A stretch of 64,000 bases of DNA, from the NCBI RefSeq assembly GCF_023072615.1, contig NZ_JAKNRW010000004.1, positions 62,001 through 126,000 on the forward strand. The letters are read 5' to 3'. A program made the translations under genes and the position numbers. Every line of letters starts with the position of its first letter. Positions within the stretch are counted from its first letter, which is position 1. This stretch comes from Pseudomonas violetae (GTDB taxonomy: Bacteria; Pseudomonadota; Gammaproteobacteria; Pseudomonadales; Pseudomonadaceae). This document shows positions 1 through 8,586 of this stretch, piece after piece. The notes under the pieces are model-generated. The model worked only from the letters and a program-made list of their open reading frames with translations. It did not search any database and was not told where the DNA came from.

Positions 1-1588
1 TGATAATCACGCGCTCCCCATGACGTCTTGCGTGCAGGCGAATCTGCCCGCCCGGTGAAGTGTGGCGCAGCGCATTATCGATCAGGTTATCCAGTACACG
101 GTCCAACTGCGGCTGATCGGCTTGCAGCCGGGGCAATGGCTCCTGTACTTCCACCACCAGCTCGATATTGCTGGCCAGTGCGGTACTGGAGAACCGAACC
201 CGGGCCTGTTCCAGCAAATCTTCGATAGAGCACGGCGCCAACGTGAGCTTCTGCAGGCCGTTCTGGTATCGGGAGAAATTCAGCAGGTCGTTGATCAACT
301 GCATCAGCCGCTGCATCTCTTCGTTTACCGTATCCAGCAGATCGGCTTCACGAGAGTCCTCCGGGAACTTGGCCCTCTCCCTGAATAAGCCGAACGCCAT
401 GTGCATGCCGGTGACCGGTGTGCGCAACTCATGAGAAGCCCGCAGCACGAACTCGCTACGCACCCGCTCGAATGCACGCTGCTCGGTCACGTCATGCAGC
501 ACCATGACCGCGCCGAGAATATGCCCCTGGGTGTGGCTGACAGGCGTCAAGCTATAGGTGAGCAACCGCGACTCACCGTCGACCTCGATACTCAGGTCTT
601 CCGGGGCTCGCTCCAGCGTGCCACCGCGTAATACCAATTGCAGCAGCCCATCAAGCTCCGGACGTTCGAGGGCCGAACCCAACCCCTGCCCCAGACGGTC
701 GGAGTCCCAACCCAGCTGCCGCTGGGCCACCGGATTCAAATGCTCCAGGTGTCCTTCGCGGTCAATCATCAACAAGCCGTCATCGATGCTGTCGAGCACC
801 GCCTGAAGGCGCTGTTTGCCGGCGAGTAACTCGTCAACGTTGGTCGCCTGATGCTCTCGCAGAGCTTCTGCCATGATGCCGAACCGCTTGGTCAGCAGAT
901 TCATTTCCGCAGCTGACGATATCGGCAGGGTAACCTCGAAATTGCCTTGGCCAATGTTGTCCGCCGCCTGAGCCAGCGCCTCGATCGGAGCACCGAAACG
1001 CCGCGCGATGGCATGGGCAGTGACAAAACCGATAACAAGCACCGCCAGGCCTACCAGCCCGATCAGTCCGACCATCAACAGCGCCCGGTCTCGCGCTGCA
1101 CGTTCGGTCGCATAGATGGTATCCAGGGCGCGCTTGTTTTCGGAAAGCAGGCCGTTGCGCACCTTGTTGAATTTGTCCGTGAGCTCTTCGTTTCCGCGCA
1201 GCACATGGGGAGGGTTACGTGTATCAGCGTACGCCTGCAAAAACTCCTGGTAATCAGCCTTGGCCTGCTGAAAACCGTACTTGAAGCCGTCATCGGCCTG
1301 TTCGTGGGCAATACCCTCGTCGAGCAACTGGAAGTAGTGGTTTCTGGATTTATCGAAAGCAGCAAGGTCCGGCTTCTCGCTCAGCATGACGATCAGTTGA
1401 TCACCCAGGGTCTGGCGCAGCTTGAGCCCCAGATCCAAGGTGGCGAAATTGTTGCTCACCAGCGATTGCTGGGAACTCGCCATCTGCATCACGCTGACCA
1501 GCCCGAGCAACAACCCGAGCAACGCGACGGTGATCAGCGCGGAAATGCTCAAGAAGAGCCGGGTGCGCAACTTCATCGCCAGTTTCAT
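1..1588 (-). CDS. kinB: Sensor histidine kinase KinB (C-terminus outside window)
   Basis: Membrane sensor kinase, partner of the AlgB regulator encoded just upstream on the same strand (10 bp gap). Seen: an N-terminal membrane segment (about residues 9-30), a periplasmic helical domain, a second membrane segment near residue 170, a HAMP-like linker, a PAS-like domain around 255-365, and the HisKA motif RASHELRTP with the phospho-accepting His at residue 386. The N-box (LIDNALRHTSPGG) is visible before the window edge cuts the gene; the G boxes are missing. In P. aeruginosa KinB controls AlgB phosphorylation and so alginate and virulence; the same role here is inferred from sequence and pairing. 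The start is the ATG at 1588. Confidence 0.9.
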   Translation of the reverse strand, partial: MKLAMKLRTRLFLSISALITVALLGLLLGLVSVMQMASSQQSLVSNNFATLDLGLKLRQTLGDQLIVMLSEKPDLAAFDKSRNHYFQLLDEGIAHEQADDGFKYGFQQAKADYQEFLQAYADTRNPPHVLRGNEELTDKFNKVRNGLLSENKRALDTIYATERAARDRALLMVGLIGLVGLAVLVIGFVTAHAIARRFGAPIEALAQAADNIGQGNFEVTLPISSAAEMNLLTKRFGIMAEALREHQATNVDELLAGKQRLQAVLDSIDDGLLMIDREGHLEHLNPVAQRQLGWDSDRLGQGLGSALERPELDGLLQLVLRGGTLERAPEDLSIEVDGESRLLTYSLTPVSHTQGHILGAVMVLHDVTEQRAFERVRSEFVLRASHELRTPVTGMHMAFGLFRERAKFPEDSREADLLDTVNEEMQRLMQLINDLLNFSRYQNGLQKLTLAPCSIEDLLEQARVRFSSTALASNIELVVEVQEPLPRLQADQPQLDRVLDNLIDNALRHTSPGGQIRLHARRHGERVII

Positions 1589-1598
1589 TGGGGATGAC

Positions 1599-2945
1599 TC
1601 ACAGGTTGTACTGCTTACGTTTGCGATACAGCGTTGAAGCGTCAATTCCCAAGGTCTTTGCAGCCTGGTCCAGCGTGTCGGCAGTGGCCAGGACCGCGCC
1701 GATGTGAGCCTTTTCCAGCTCGTCCAGGCTCAGTGCGGCACCGATGCGCGGCGCGTTGTTGACCGGCGTTTCAGTCATGCCCAGGTGGCTGATTTCGACT
1801 CGCTCCTGGGGACAGATAATGCTCGCACGCTCCACCACGTTTCGCAGTTCGCGAATGTTGCCCGGCCAGCGATAACCGAGCAATGCCTCTCTGGCCTCCT
1901 CGCTGAACCCCCGCGCCGGACGCGCATACTCCTTGACGAATCGTGCCAGGAAGCGATCCGCCAGATTAAGGATGTCCTCACGGCGCTCGCGTAATGGCGG
2001 AAGATGCAAGGTGATGACATTCAGCCGATAGAGCAGGTCTTCGCGGAAGCGCCCGTCCCGCACCATGTCTTCGAGATTGAGGTTGGTCGCCGCCAGGATC
2101 CGTACATCAGCACGGCGGGTGACTGGGTCGCCCACTCGCTCATATTCCTTGTCCTGAATAAAGCGGAGCAACTTTGGTTGCAACGTCAGAGGAAAGTCGC
2201 CGATCTCGTCGAGAAATAAGGTTCCGCCGTCCGCTTGATTGACTCGACCCAAGGTACTTTCGCTGGCGCCGGTGAACGCGCCCCGACTGTGTCCGAACAA
2301 TTCGCTTTCCATCAACTCGGCGGTCAAGGATGGACAGTTAATAGTGACGCAGGATTTTTTCGCGCGCTTGCTCCAGCCATGGATCGCTTGGGACAACTCA
2401 CCCTTACCAGTCCCGGACTCACCAAGAATGAGGATGTTGGCGTCGGTACTCGCTACTTGGCGGGCAGTTTCGAGCACCACCTTCATGGCCGGACTGTGGG
2501 AATCCAGACCATCTTTGGGTTTTCGCACTTCACCTTCCAGCGCTTCCAGGCGCGCTGACAATTGCCGCACCTCCAATTGCTTGGCGGTGGCCAGGCGCAA
2601 CTGGTCGGGGCTGCATGGCTTGACGAGATAGTCGGCAGCGCCGGCCTGGATGGCGTCCACTGCCGTATCCACCGCCGAGTGAGCGGTAACTATGACTACT
2701 CGCATCCATGGCGCCTGAATGCGCATCTGTGCGAGTACGTCGAGACCGTTGTCTTCTCCCAGGCGCAAATCGAGGAAGCACAGGTCGAAGACCTGGCGTT
2801 GCAGCAAGGCATCTGCCTGGGCAGCGCTGTTGGCAGTGGCCACACTGTAGCCTTCGTCTTCAAGGCAATAACGGAAAGTTCGCAGGATGGCGGACTCGTC
2901 GTCCACCAGCAGAATGCGGCCTTGATGCTCACTGGCTGACTCCAT
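1599..2945 (-). CDS. algB: Sigma-54-dependent response regulator AlgB
   Basis: NtrC-class response regulator of 448 residues, matching the family length. Seen: a receiver domain with acidic pocket LLVDDE and phospho-acceptor Asp59 (FLDLRLG), then an AAA+ sigma-54 activation domain with Walker A GESGTGK, the sigma-54 contact motif GAFTGA and Walker B GTLFLDEIGDF, and a C-terminal Fis-type helix-turn-helix ending in TLYRKRKQYNL. I chose the ATG at 2945 because the receiver begins right after it; a start further upstream would add an unlikely extension. In P. aeruginosa AlgB regulates alginate and quorum-linked genes with KinB. The divergent sigma-54 promoter nearby makes local control plausible but unproven. 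Confidence 0.93.
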   Translation of the reverse strand: MESASEHQGRILLVDDESAILRTFRYCLEDEGYSVATANSAAQADALLQRQVFDLCFLDLRLGEDNGLDVLAQMRIQAPWMRVVIVTAHSAVDTAVDAIQAGAADYLVKPCSPDQLRLATAKQLEVRQLSARLEALEGEVRKPKDGLDSHSPAMKVVLETARQVASTDANILILGESGTGKGELSQAIHGWSKRAKKSCVTINCPSLTAELMESELFGHSRGAFTGASESTLGRVNQADGGTLFLDEIGDFPLTLQPKLLRFIQDKEYERVGDPVTRRADVRILAATNLNLEDMVRDGRFREDLLYRLNVITLHLPPLRERREDILNLADRFLARFVKEYARPARGFSEEAREALLGYRWPGNIRELRNVVERASIICPQERVEISHLGMTETPVNNAPRIGAALSLDELEKAHIGAVLATADTLDQAAKTLGIDASTLYRKRKQYNL

Positions 2946-3183
2946 TTTCCTACGCTCCGTTGAGAATGATTTTAGGTTAGTCCCGTAAAAATCGGGCAAG
3001 TTGCATGGTCAATTCTGTGCCTTTTCAACCGCAGCGGGGTAGATATCTACCGTTCCGTCAGGCAAACGCTTGATTTAGCTGGTTTTTATGCAAAGCAAAG
3101 GGCTGTGGGCGATTTCCCACGTCCATCTCTGACATCTTCGCCCTCCTCTCAATTCAAAAAGAATGAAAGTTCCTACGGCATTA

Positions 3184-3200
3184 TCGTGCATTACGCACGA
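3184..3200. promoter_or_regulatory. Inverted repeat upstream of sigma-54 promoter, candidate activator site
   Basis: Six-base arms TCGTGC and GCACGA flank a five-base spacer. A further TCGTGC half site lies about 30 bp downstream. The repeat sits about 115 bp upstream of the -12 element of the sigma-54-like promoter, the usual distance for an enhancer-binding regulator. Binding by AlgB is a guess from adjacency only. Confidence 0.35.
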
Positions 3201-3293
3201 CCGTAGAGAGCCCATCGTGCAGGATGCGTTCAATAGAATTTTTGATAATCTTTTAACATGTTGTTTTTAAAGGATTTTTTCTTCTTAAAAAGC

Positions 3294-3309
3294 TGGCATG
3301 CAGGCTGCA
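3294..3309 (+). promoter_or_regulatory. Sigma-54 (-24/-12) promoter candidate
   Basis: The sequence TGGCATGCAGGCTGCA keeps the GG and GC doublets at the exact spacing of the consensus TGGCACGNNNNTTGCW; only two defined positions differ. It lies 70 bp upstream of the 96-residue membrane protein gene and points toward it. An AT-rich tract precedes it (about 3230-3290). The rest of the 433 bp gap between algB and that gene (2946-3378) shows no coding sequence. Confidence 0.6.
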
Positions 3310-3378
3310 ATAGTCTGGGTAATCAGGGCAAAAGATCGCCCACTACAAGATCACCACCGAAGTGGGAGGAGTTTCCGG

Positions 3379-3669
3379 ATGAATCGCCAACGTGCCGCCC
3401 AATTGCGCATTTCCCCCCTGCACATTCAGCAAGGTCTGTTCGCTGTTCTTGCGCTTTTGATCACATTGATCGGCGGCCAGCAATTCCAGCGCTGGGAGCA
3501 GAACCAGCAGCAGGAAGCGCCGCAGTTGTTGTCATTCAAATATCCAACTCAAACCCACTTCAGTGCCGCCAGCAGCCAAGCGAGGGATAGCACATCGCTG
3601 CGGATGATGGACGTCGACCAGGCCCAGCCTGCGAATGAGATGCCTCGTCAGGAACGCTGGGTGTTCTGA
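3379..3669 (+). CDS. Small single-pass membrane protein of unknown function
   Basis: 96 residues, not recognised as a named family. The N-terminus is basic, one hydrophobic segment spans about residues 17-34 (LFAVLALLITLIGG), and the rest is polar and Gln-rich. It therefore looks like a bitopic inner-membrane protein with its tail in the periplasm. The ATG at 3379 is chosen because GGAGG sits 6 bases upstream; an earlier in-frame ATG at 3298 overlaps the sigma-54-like promoter. It is the first gene of a likely operon with the DUF1328 and Ivy-like genes. Confidence 0.75.
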   Translation: MNRQRAAQLRISPLHIQQGLFAVLALLITLIGGQQFQRWEQNQQQEAPQLLSFKYPTQTHFSAASSQARDSTSLRMMDVDQAQPANEMPRQERWVF

Positions 3670-3726
3670 TTACCAACTTGGCGCGCTGCTTACGCCGGGA
3701 AAAGCACCACAAAACATCACCTCTAA

Positions 3727-3930
<204 letters not shown>

Positions 3931-3932
3931 AT

Positions 3933-4397
3933 ATGAACGTCTCGTTGAAAACATTGGCAGCCGCCCTGCTACTGGGCGGTAGCGCCATGGCGATGGCGGC
4001 CAATGATGGCCAGACGCGGGTCAATGAGTTGTTGAATTCCGATCCGCAATATCGCGACACCTGGCAAGGCGTGGTGAAGAAGGAAGAACGCCTGCCGGAA
4101 TGGGTGATGAACCTGTCCGGCGACGCTGAGCAAATGAACGCGGTAGAAGAAGACGGAGACAAGTACCTTGTAGGACCACTTTGCGAGTCGCAAGCGACCT
4201 GTCTGAACAAGCGTCTGATCGTTGCTGTCAGTTTCGACAAGGATGAAGCCTACGGGATGCTGGTTGAAGTGCCTACGGGGCTACCGGCGGACAAGTCGCC
4301 GACGCGACATGCGACGTACCGGTTCCTCGGCAAGCCAGATGAGGGCATGCAGACCCTGTTGATGGAACAACTGAAAAAAGATCCGAAGTGGTACTGA
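3933..4397 (+). CDS. Ivy-family (lysozyme inhibitor-like) periplasmic protein
   Basis: 154 residues with a clear signal peptide (about 1-22, cleavage near AMA-ANDG). The body resembles Ivy proteins, periplasmic inhibitors of vertebrate-type lysozymes. The inhibitory loop of classic Ivy is CKPHDC; here the corresponding disulphide-flanked loop is CESQATC (Cys84 to Cys90) and lacks the key His. Lysozyme inhibition is therefore doubtful, and this may be the second Ivy paralogue type of pseudomonads. It follows the DUF1328 gene by 2 bp. Family call good, activity uncertain. Confidence 0.75.
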   Translation: MNVSLKTLAAALLLGGSAMAMAANDGQTRVNELLNSDPQYRDTWQGVVKKEERLPEWVMNLSGDAEQMNAVEEDGDKYLVGPLCESQATCLNKRLIVAVSFDKDEAYGMLVEVPTGLPADKSPTRHATYRFLGKPDEGMQTLLMEQLKKDPKWY

Positions 4398-5107
4398 GTT
4401 TGAAATAGAAAGAGGCCGCAAGGCGTCTTTCCATGCACTGCCCGATGACGGCAGTTGCATGACCAAGGGGCCGGGACGCTCTGCCTGTTTCAGGGGCGCA
4501 GTGACCTACGGGTACAGGGAGTACCTGCGAAAGGGCCGGGTCAGGAAAAAGCTGCGACGCAGGTTCGCGACATTCGATTTCGACGAACCTGCGGAGAGCT
4601 TATGCAATCTAGGCATTCAGTTGGTACTAAATCCTCACAGGCACCCTCCTCTCAATAACTCGAATCAATTTCGCCGAAAAATACATTTCTCAGTGTTTCC
4701 TTGCGACCGTACATCGAGAAAAATAGCCTGATTTTTCAATGGTATTTTTCTATCAGCTCATCGGATTTTGCGTCAAAAGTTCTTTCTCGCGCCTGCTCAA
4801 AAAACACTCAATGCACGCTGTAATGACCGGTTCACGGCACTTATGCCCGCCGAAATGTCGTATTCGAACCGGTTGGGACGCCAGTTTCATTTAGAAGAAC
4901 TCATGCCGATTCGGCATAGGGTAGGCGTTTACGGCATTAGACGTCGCTTCCCTGCATCGGAATAGTTGCGCCTTTTTTCGCCTGCCAGAGAGCTACAAAC
5001 AAGCGCTCCGGGGCACCTTATACGGAGGCCGATGCACAAGACTTTTTCGCCACGAGCGTTCCTGTTCCGAGCATCTGCCTGAGTCAAACGCAATTAAGGG
5101 TAAAGAT
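4398..5107. other. Long intergenic region before gltP
   Basis: 710 bp without a convincing gene. A weak imperfect hairpin (GAGGCC / GGCGTC, 4411-4426) directly follows the Ivy-like gene and may end that operon. From about 4640 to 4800 the sequence is AT-rich, suggesting promoter DNA. Short open frames here have no ribosome sites and no family likeness. Confidence 0.5.
4903..4917. promoter_or_regulatory. Perfect 7-bp-arm palindrome, candidate operator for gltP
   Basis: ATGCCGA-T-TCGGCAT lies about 190 bp upstream of the gltP start. The symmetry suggests a dimeric regulator site. No regulator can be named. Confidence 0.35.
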
Positions 5108-6439
5108 ATGAAGAAGGCAAAGCTTAGCCTCGCCTGGCAGATCCTCATCGGTCTGGTATTGGGGATTGCAATCGGTGCGCTGCTCAACCATTTCGGTGCC
5201 GAAAAAGCCTGGTGGATCAGTAACGTTCTGCAACCAGCAGGCGATATCTTTATCCGTCTGATCAAGATGATTGTGATCCCGATCGTGATCTCTTCACTGA
5301 TCGTCGGTATTGCAGGCGTTGGCGACGCAAAAAAACTCGGCAGCATCGGCCTCAAGACCATCATCTACTTCGAGATCGTCACCACGATCGCCATCGTCGT
5401 CGGCCTGGTGCTGGCCAACGTGTTCCACCCGGGCGCCGGCATCGACATGAGCACCCTGGGCACTGTGGATATTTCCAAGTATCAGGCGACTGCCGCCGAG
5501 GTCCAGCATGAACATGCGTTCATCGAGACTATCCTCAACCTGATCCCGTCGAATATCTTCGCGGCAATAGCTCGCGGCGAGATGCTGCCGATCATCTTCT
5601 TCTCGGTATTGTTCGGTCTCGGTCTGTCGAGCCTGAAACCCGAATTGCGCGATCCGCTGGTCACCCTGTTCCAGGGCGTGTCGGAAAGCATGTTCAAGGT
5701 CACCCACATGATCATGAACTACGCCCCGATCGGCGTGTTCGCGCTGATCGCGGTGACCGTGGCCAACTTCGGCTTCGCTTCCCTGCTGCCCCTGGCAAAA
5801 CTGGTCCTGCTGGTTTACTTCGCCATCGCCTTCTTCGCCTTCATGGTGCTGGGCCTGATTGCTCGCCTGTTCGGCTTCTCGGTCATCAAGCTGATGCGCA
5901 TCTTCAAGGATGAGCTGGTACTGGCCTACTCCACCGCCAGCTCCGAAACCGTGCTGCCACGGGTCATCGAGAAAATGGAGGCCTACGGCGCGCCGAAAGC
6001 CATCTGCAGCTTCGTGGTACCGACCGGGTACTCTTTCAACCTCGACGGCTCGACGCTGTATCAAAGCATCGCGGCCATCTTCATTGCCCAGCTATACGGC
6101 ATCGATCTGTCCATCAGCCAGCAATTGCTGCTGGTGCTGACCCTCATGGTCACCTCCAAGGGCATCGCCGGTGTACCGGGCGTTTCCTTCGTGGTGCTGC
6201 TGGCGACCCTGGGCAGCGTGGGTATTCCACTGGAAGGCCTGGCGTTCATCGCCGGTGTCGACCGCATCATGGACATGGCGCGTACCGCACTGAACGTGAT
6301 CGGCAACGCCCTGGCGGTACTGGTCATCTCCCGCTGGGAAGGCATGTACGACGACGAGAAGGGCCAGCGCTACTGGAACTCCCTGCCGCACTGGCGCAGC
6401 AAGGAAAAGCTGCCAGCTGGTGAAGTGTCGAAAAGCTGA
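5108..6439 (+). CDS. gltP: Dicarboxylate/glutamate:cation symporter GltP
   Basis: 443-residue transporter of the DAACS family, which takes up glutamate, aspartate or C4-dicarboxylates with protons or sodium. Seen: many hydrophobic helices, the serine-rich re-entrant motif STASSETVLP (near residue 280), the substrate/cation motif SFNLDGSTLY, and the second re-entrant loop SKGIAGVPG. The order and length are canonical. The start ATG at 5108 is preceded by a weak ribosome site (GGGTAAAG). It is followed by a strong terminator, so it is probably monocistronic. Substrate preference between glutamate and dicarboxylates cannot be settled from sequence. Confidence 0.9.
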   Translation: MKKAKLSLAWQILIGLVLGIAIGALLNHFGAEKAWWISNVLQPAGDIFIRLIKMIVIPIVISSLIVGIAGVGDAKKLGSIGLKTIIYFEIVTTIAIVVGLVLANVFHPGAGIDMSTLGTVDISKYQATAAEVQHEHAFIETILNLIPSNIFAAIARGEMLPIIFFSVLFGLGLSSLKPELRDPLVTLFQGVSESMFKVTHMIMNYAPIGVFALIAVTVANFGFASLLPLAKLVLLVYFAIAFFAFMVLGLIARLFGFSVIKLMRIFKDELVLAYSTASSETVLPRVIEKMEAYGAPKAICSFVVPTGYSFNLDGSTLYQSIAAIFIAQLYGIDLSISQQLLLVLTLMVTSKGIAGVPGVSFVVLLATLGSVGIPLEGLAFIAGVDRIMDMARTALNVIGNALAVLVISRWEGMYDDEKGQRYWNSLPHWRSKEKLPAGEVSKS

Positions 6440-6466
6440 TACGACATCCGGTGCGACTGCTTGAAA

Positions 6467-6496
6467 TGCAGGAGCACGCTCGCTCCTGCAGGGGGT
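6467..6496. repeat. Single REP-like hairpin
   Basis: Imperfect palindrome TGCAGGAGCACGCTCGCTCC followed by TGCAGGGGG, of the Pseudomonas GGAGCNNGCTCGCTCC type. It sits between the gltP stop and its terminator, a usual place for REP elements. Confidence 0.6.
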
Positions 6497-6520
6497 CCGA
6501 AAACCCCATGCACGACGCTA

Positions 6521-6554
6521 GACAAACCCCGGAGAAATCCGGGGTTTGTCGTTT
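6521..6554 (+). terminator. Rho-independent terminator of gltP
   Basis: Thirteen-base arms GACAAACCCCGGA and TCCGGGGTTTGTC enclose a GAAA tetraloop, followed by GTTTCT. A very stable stem, placed about 80 bp after the gltP stop. Confidence 0.9.
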
Positions 6555-6601
6555 CTGGCTACCCCGCTATCATTCGCCGCATTCTCTGGGGGATTTGACT
6601 G

Positions 6602-7831
6602 ATGCTTAATGGCCTGTGGCTTGGCTTCTTCATCGTGGCCAGCGTGGCGGCGCTGGCGCAGTGGTTGATCGGTGGAAACGCCGGGATCTTCGCAGCGATG
6701 GTCGAAAGCATTTTCGCCATGGCCAAATTGTCAGTCGAGGTCATGGTCCTGTTGTTTGGCACCCTCACTCTCTGGCTGGGCTTTCTGCGAATCGCCGAGA
6801 AAGCCGGCATCGTCGACTGGCTGGCAAAGGCACTAGGGCCACTGTTCCTGCGACTGATGCCGGAAGTCCCGGCCGGCCACCCGGCGATCGGCCTGATCAC
6901 CCTCAACTTCGCCGCCAACGGCCTGGGCCTGGATAACGCTGCCACACCGATCGGCTTGAAAGCCATGAAGGCACTACAGGAGCTCAACCCCAGCCCGACC
7001 ATTGCCAGCAATGCACAAATCCTCTTCCTGGTGCTCAATGCCTCTTCGCTGACGCTGCTGCCGGTGACGATCTTCATGTACCGCGCGCAGCAAGGTGCGC
7101 CCGATCCGACCCTGGTCTTCCTGCCGATCCTGCTGGCAACCTGCTGTTCGTCTCTGGTCGGGCTGCTGTCCGTGGCGTTCATGCAACGCCTGCGCCTGTG
7201 GGACCCGGTAGTGCTTGCCTACATGATCCCCGGTGCCTTGGCACTGGGCGGCTTCATGGCACTGCTGGCGACGCTGTCAGCCACCGCACTGGCCGGCCTG
7301 TCTTCCATTCTCGGCAACCTGACGCTGTTTGGCCTGATCATGCTGTTCCTGGTGATCGGCGCACTGCGCAAAGTGAAAGTCTACGAAGCGTTTGTCGAAG
7401 GTGCGAAAGAAGGCTTCGATGTGGCGAAGAGTCTTCTGCCGTATCTGGTGGCAATGCTCTGCGCGGTCGGCGTGTTGCGGGCATCGGGTGCACTGGATTT
7501 TGGTCTGGATGGCGTTCGGCACTTGGTGGAATGGGCCGGCTGGGACACACGCTTTGTCGACGCCTTGCCAACAGCAATGGTCAAGCCTTTTTCCGGCAGC
7601 GCTGCGCGAGCCATGTTGATCGAGACCATGCAAACGTCTGGGGTCGACAGCTTCCCCGCGTTGGTGGCAGCAACGGTTCAAGGCAGTACCGAAACCACGT
7701 TTTATGTCTTGGCGGTGTATTTTGGCGCAGTGGGGATTCAACGTGCGCGGCACGCAATTGGCTGCGCGTTATTGGCGGAGTTCGCCGGAGTAGTTGGCGC
7801 AATCGGCGTTTGCTACTGGTTCTTCGGCTAA
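6602..7831 (+). CDS. Nucleoside-recognition (Gate) domain membrane protein, SpmA-SpmB fusion
   Basis: 409-residue integral membrane protein. The N-terminal half resembles SpmA and the C-terminal half SpmB, the spore maturation proteins of Bacillus, each a Gate/nucleoside-recognition domain. Visible family stretches are FAANGLGLDNAATPIGLKA (around residue 105) and the second-half motif MVKPFSGSAARAMLIE. Pseudomonas does not form spores, so the role is different; transport of a small solute is the usual guess and is unproven. It stands alone between the gltP terminator and a REP pair. The start ATG at 6602 follows a GGGGGATT stretch. Confidence 0.85.
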   Translation: MLNGLWLGFFIVASVAALAQWLIGGNAGIFAAMVESIFAMAKLSVEVMVLLFGTLTLWLGFLRIAEKAGIVDWLAKALGPLFLRLMPEVPAGHPAIGLITLNFAANGLGLDNAATPIGLKAMKALQELNPSPTIASNAQILFLVLNASSLTLLPVTIFMYRAQQGAPDPTLVFLPILLATCCSSLVGLLSVAFMQRLRLWDPVVLAYMIPGALALGGFMALLATLSATALAGLSSILGNLTLFGLIMLFLVIGALRKVKVYEAFVEGAKEGFDVAKSLLPYLVAMLCAVGVLRASGALDFGLDGVRHLVEWAGWDTRFVDALPTAMVKPFSGSAARAMLIETMQTSGVDSFPALVAATVQGSTETTFYVLAVYFGAVGIQRARHAIGCALLAEFAGVVGAIGVCYWFFG

Positions 7832-7840
7832 CAAGGGTCC

Positions 7841-7948
7841 CTTGTAGGAGCAAGCTCGCTCGCGATGGTCGTGAACGATAACGCTGGCTACCTGACACCC
7901 AGCGTCGCCCTCACGCTCTTCGCGAGCAAGCTCGCTCCTACAGGGGGA
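7841..7948. repeat. REP doublet (REPIN)
   Basis: Two inverted REP copies, GTAGGAGCAAGCTCGCTCGC at the left and its near complement ending CTCGCTCCTACAGGGG at the right, separated by about 50 bp. It lies between two convergent genes, as is typical. Confidence 0.85.
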
Positions 7949-7959
7949 ATGTGCCGGGG

Positions 7960-8586
7960 TTATGGGCGCGGCGGCGGGGCTGCTTTTTGGCCTTGCGCCA
8001 CCGCCCAATTGACCACCTGCACCGTTAGCTGGTCAGTCGCCTGGCCAAACCCGGCCACCACCGCCGGCACCTGTACGTCGGCCAACGGCTGGCGCACTTC
8101 AAAGCGGCGACTGGCAAGAATCCGCTGGTCATAACCTCGCACCAGCAGCGCGTCCAGACGCACCACCACAGTGGCCGCCGTACCTTGATATTCGGTCTGG
8201 AACGCTTGCAAATTGCCACCGAGTTCGAGGTCCGCCTGGAAATTGCTGTCGTCAGTGCTTAGCAGCGGCACCCGACCATCACGCTGAAAGCCATCCAGCA
8301 GGCGGTTGCGCAGCAGCACAGGGGCAGGGTCGCTCCAGCGCGAGGCCTTGTAACTGCTGATCAGGTCGCCCTGGGGGATAACAGCGATGTTCGGGCTGTT
8401 CAGTGCCTGACTGGCCTGAGGCTTGGCCAGGCGCAAAGACCATCGCTGCACGGCGTCTTGACTGGCCGGCGCGCTGCCTTGGGCCGAAGGCAGTCGGTAC
8501 ACATCCGACGGGGCCGACCTGGGCAGGATCGAGCAGGCACCGACCAGCGCAAAACTGGTGAAGAGCAGGGCACGGGTCAGCTTCAT
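7960..8586 (-). CDS. PqiC/YmbA-type lipoprotein of Mla-like ABC system
   Basis: 208 residues with a lipoprotein signal (lipobox LVGAC, Cys at 18), so it is probably anchored in the outer membrane. The body matches the ABC-type transport auxiliary component family (PqiC). Such proteins form an outer-membrane contact for MCE transporters that move phospholipids across the envelope. Its start overlaps the MCE gene stop by 4 bp, the last gene of a tight four-gene operon. The Pro/Arg-rich C-terminal tail (PPPRP) is short. Confidence is high for the family, moderate for the exact transport role. Confidence 0.87.
   Translation of the reverse strand: MKLTRALLFTSFALVGACSILPRSAPSDVYRLPSAQGSAPASQDAVQRWSLRLAKPQASQALNSPNIAVIPQGDLISSYKASRWSDPAPVLLRNRLLDGFQRDGRVPLLSTDDSNFQADLELGGNLQAFQTEYQGTAATVVVRLDALLVRGYDQRILASRRFEVRQPLADVQVPAVVAGFGQATDQLTVQVVNWAVAQGQKAAPPPRP

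Noticed and set aside
4459..4731. 90-codon open frame upstream of gltP
   Set aside because: Basic, low-likeness sequence with no ribosome site, in a region that looks like leader DNA.
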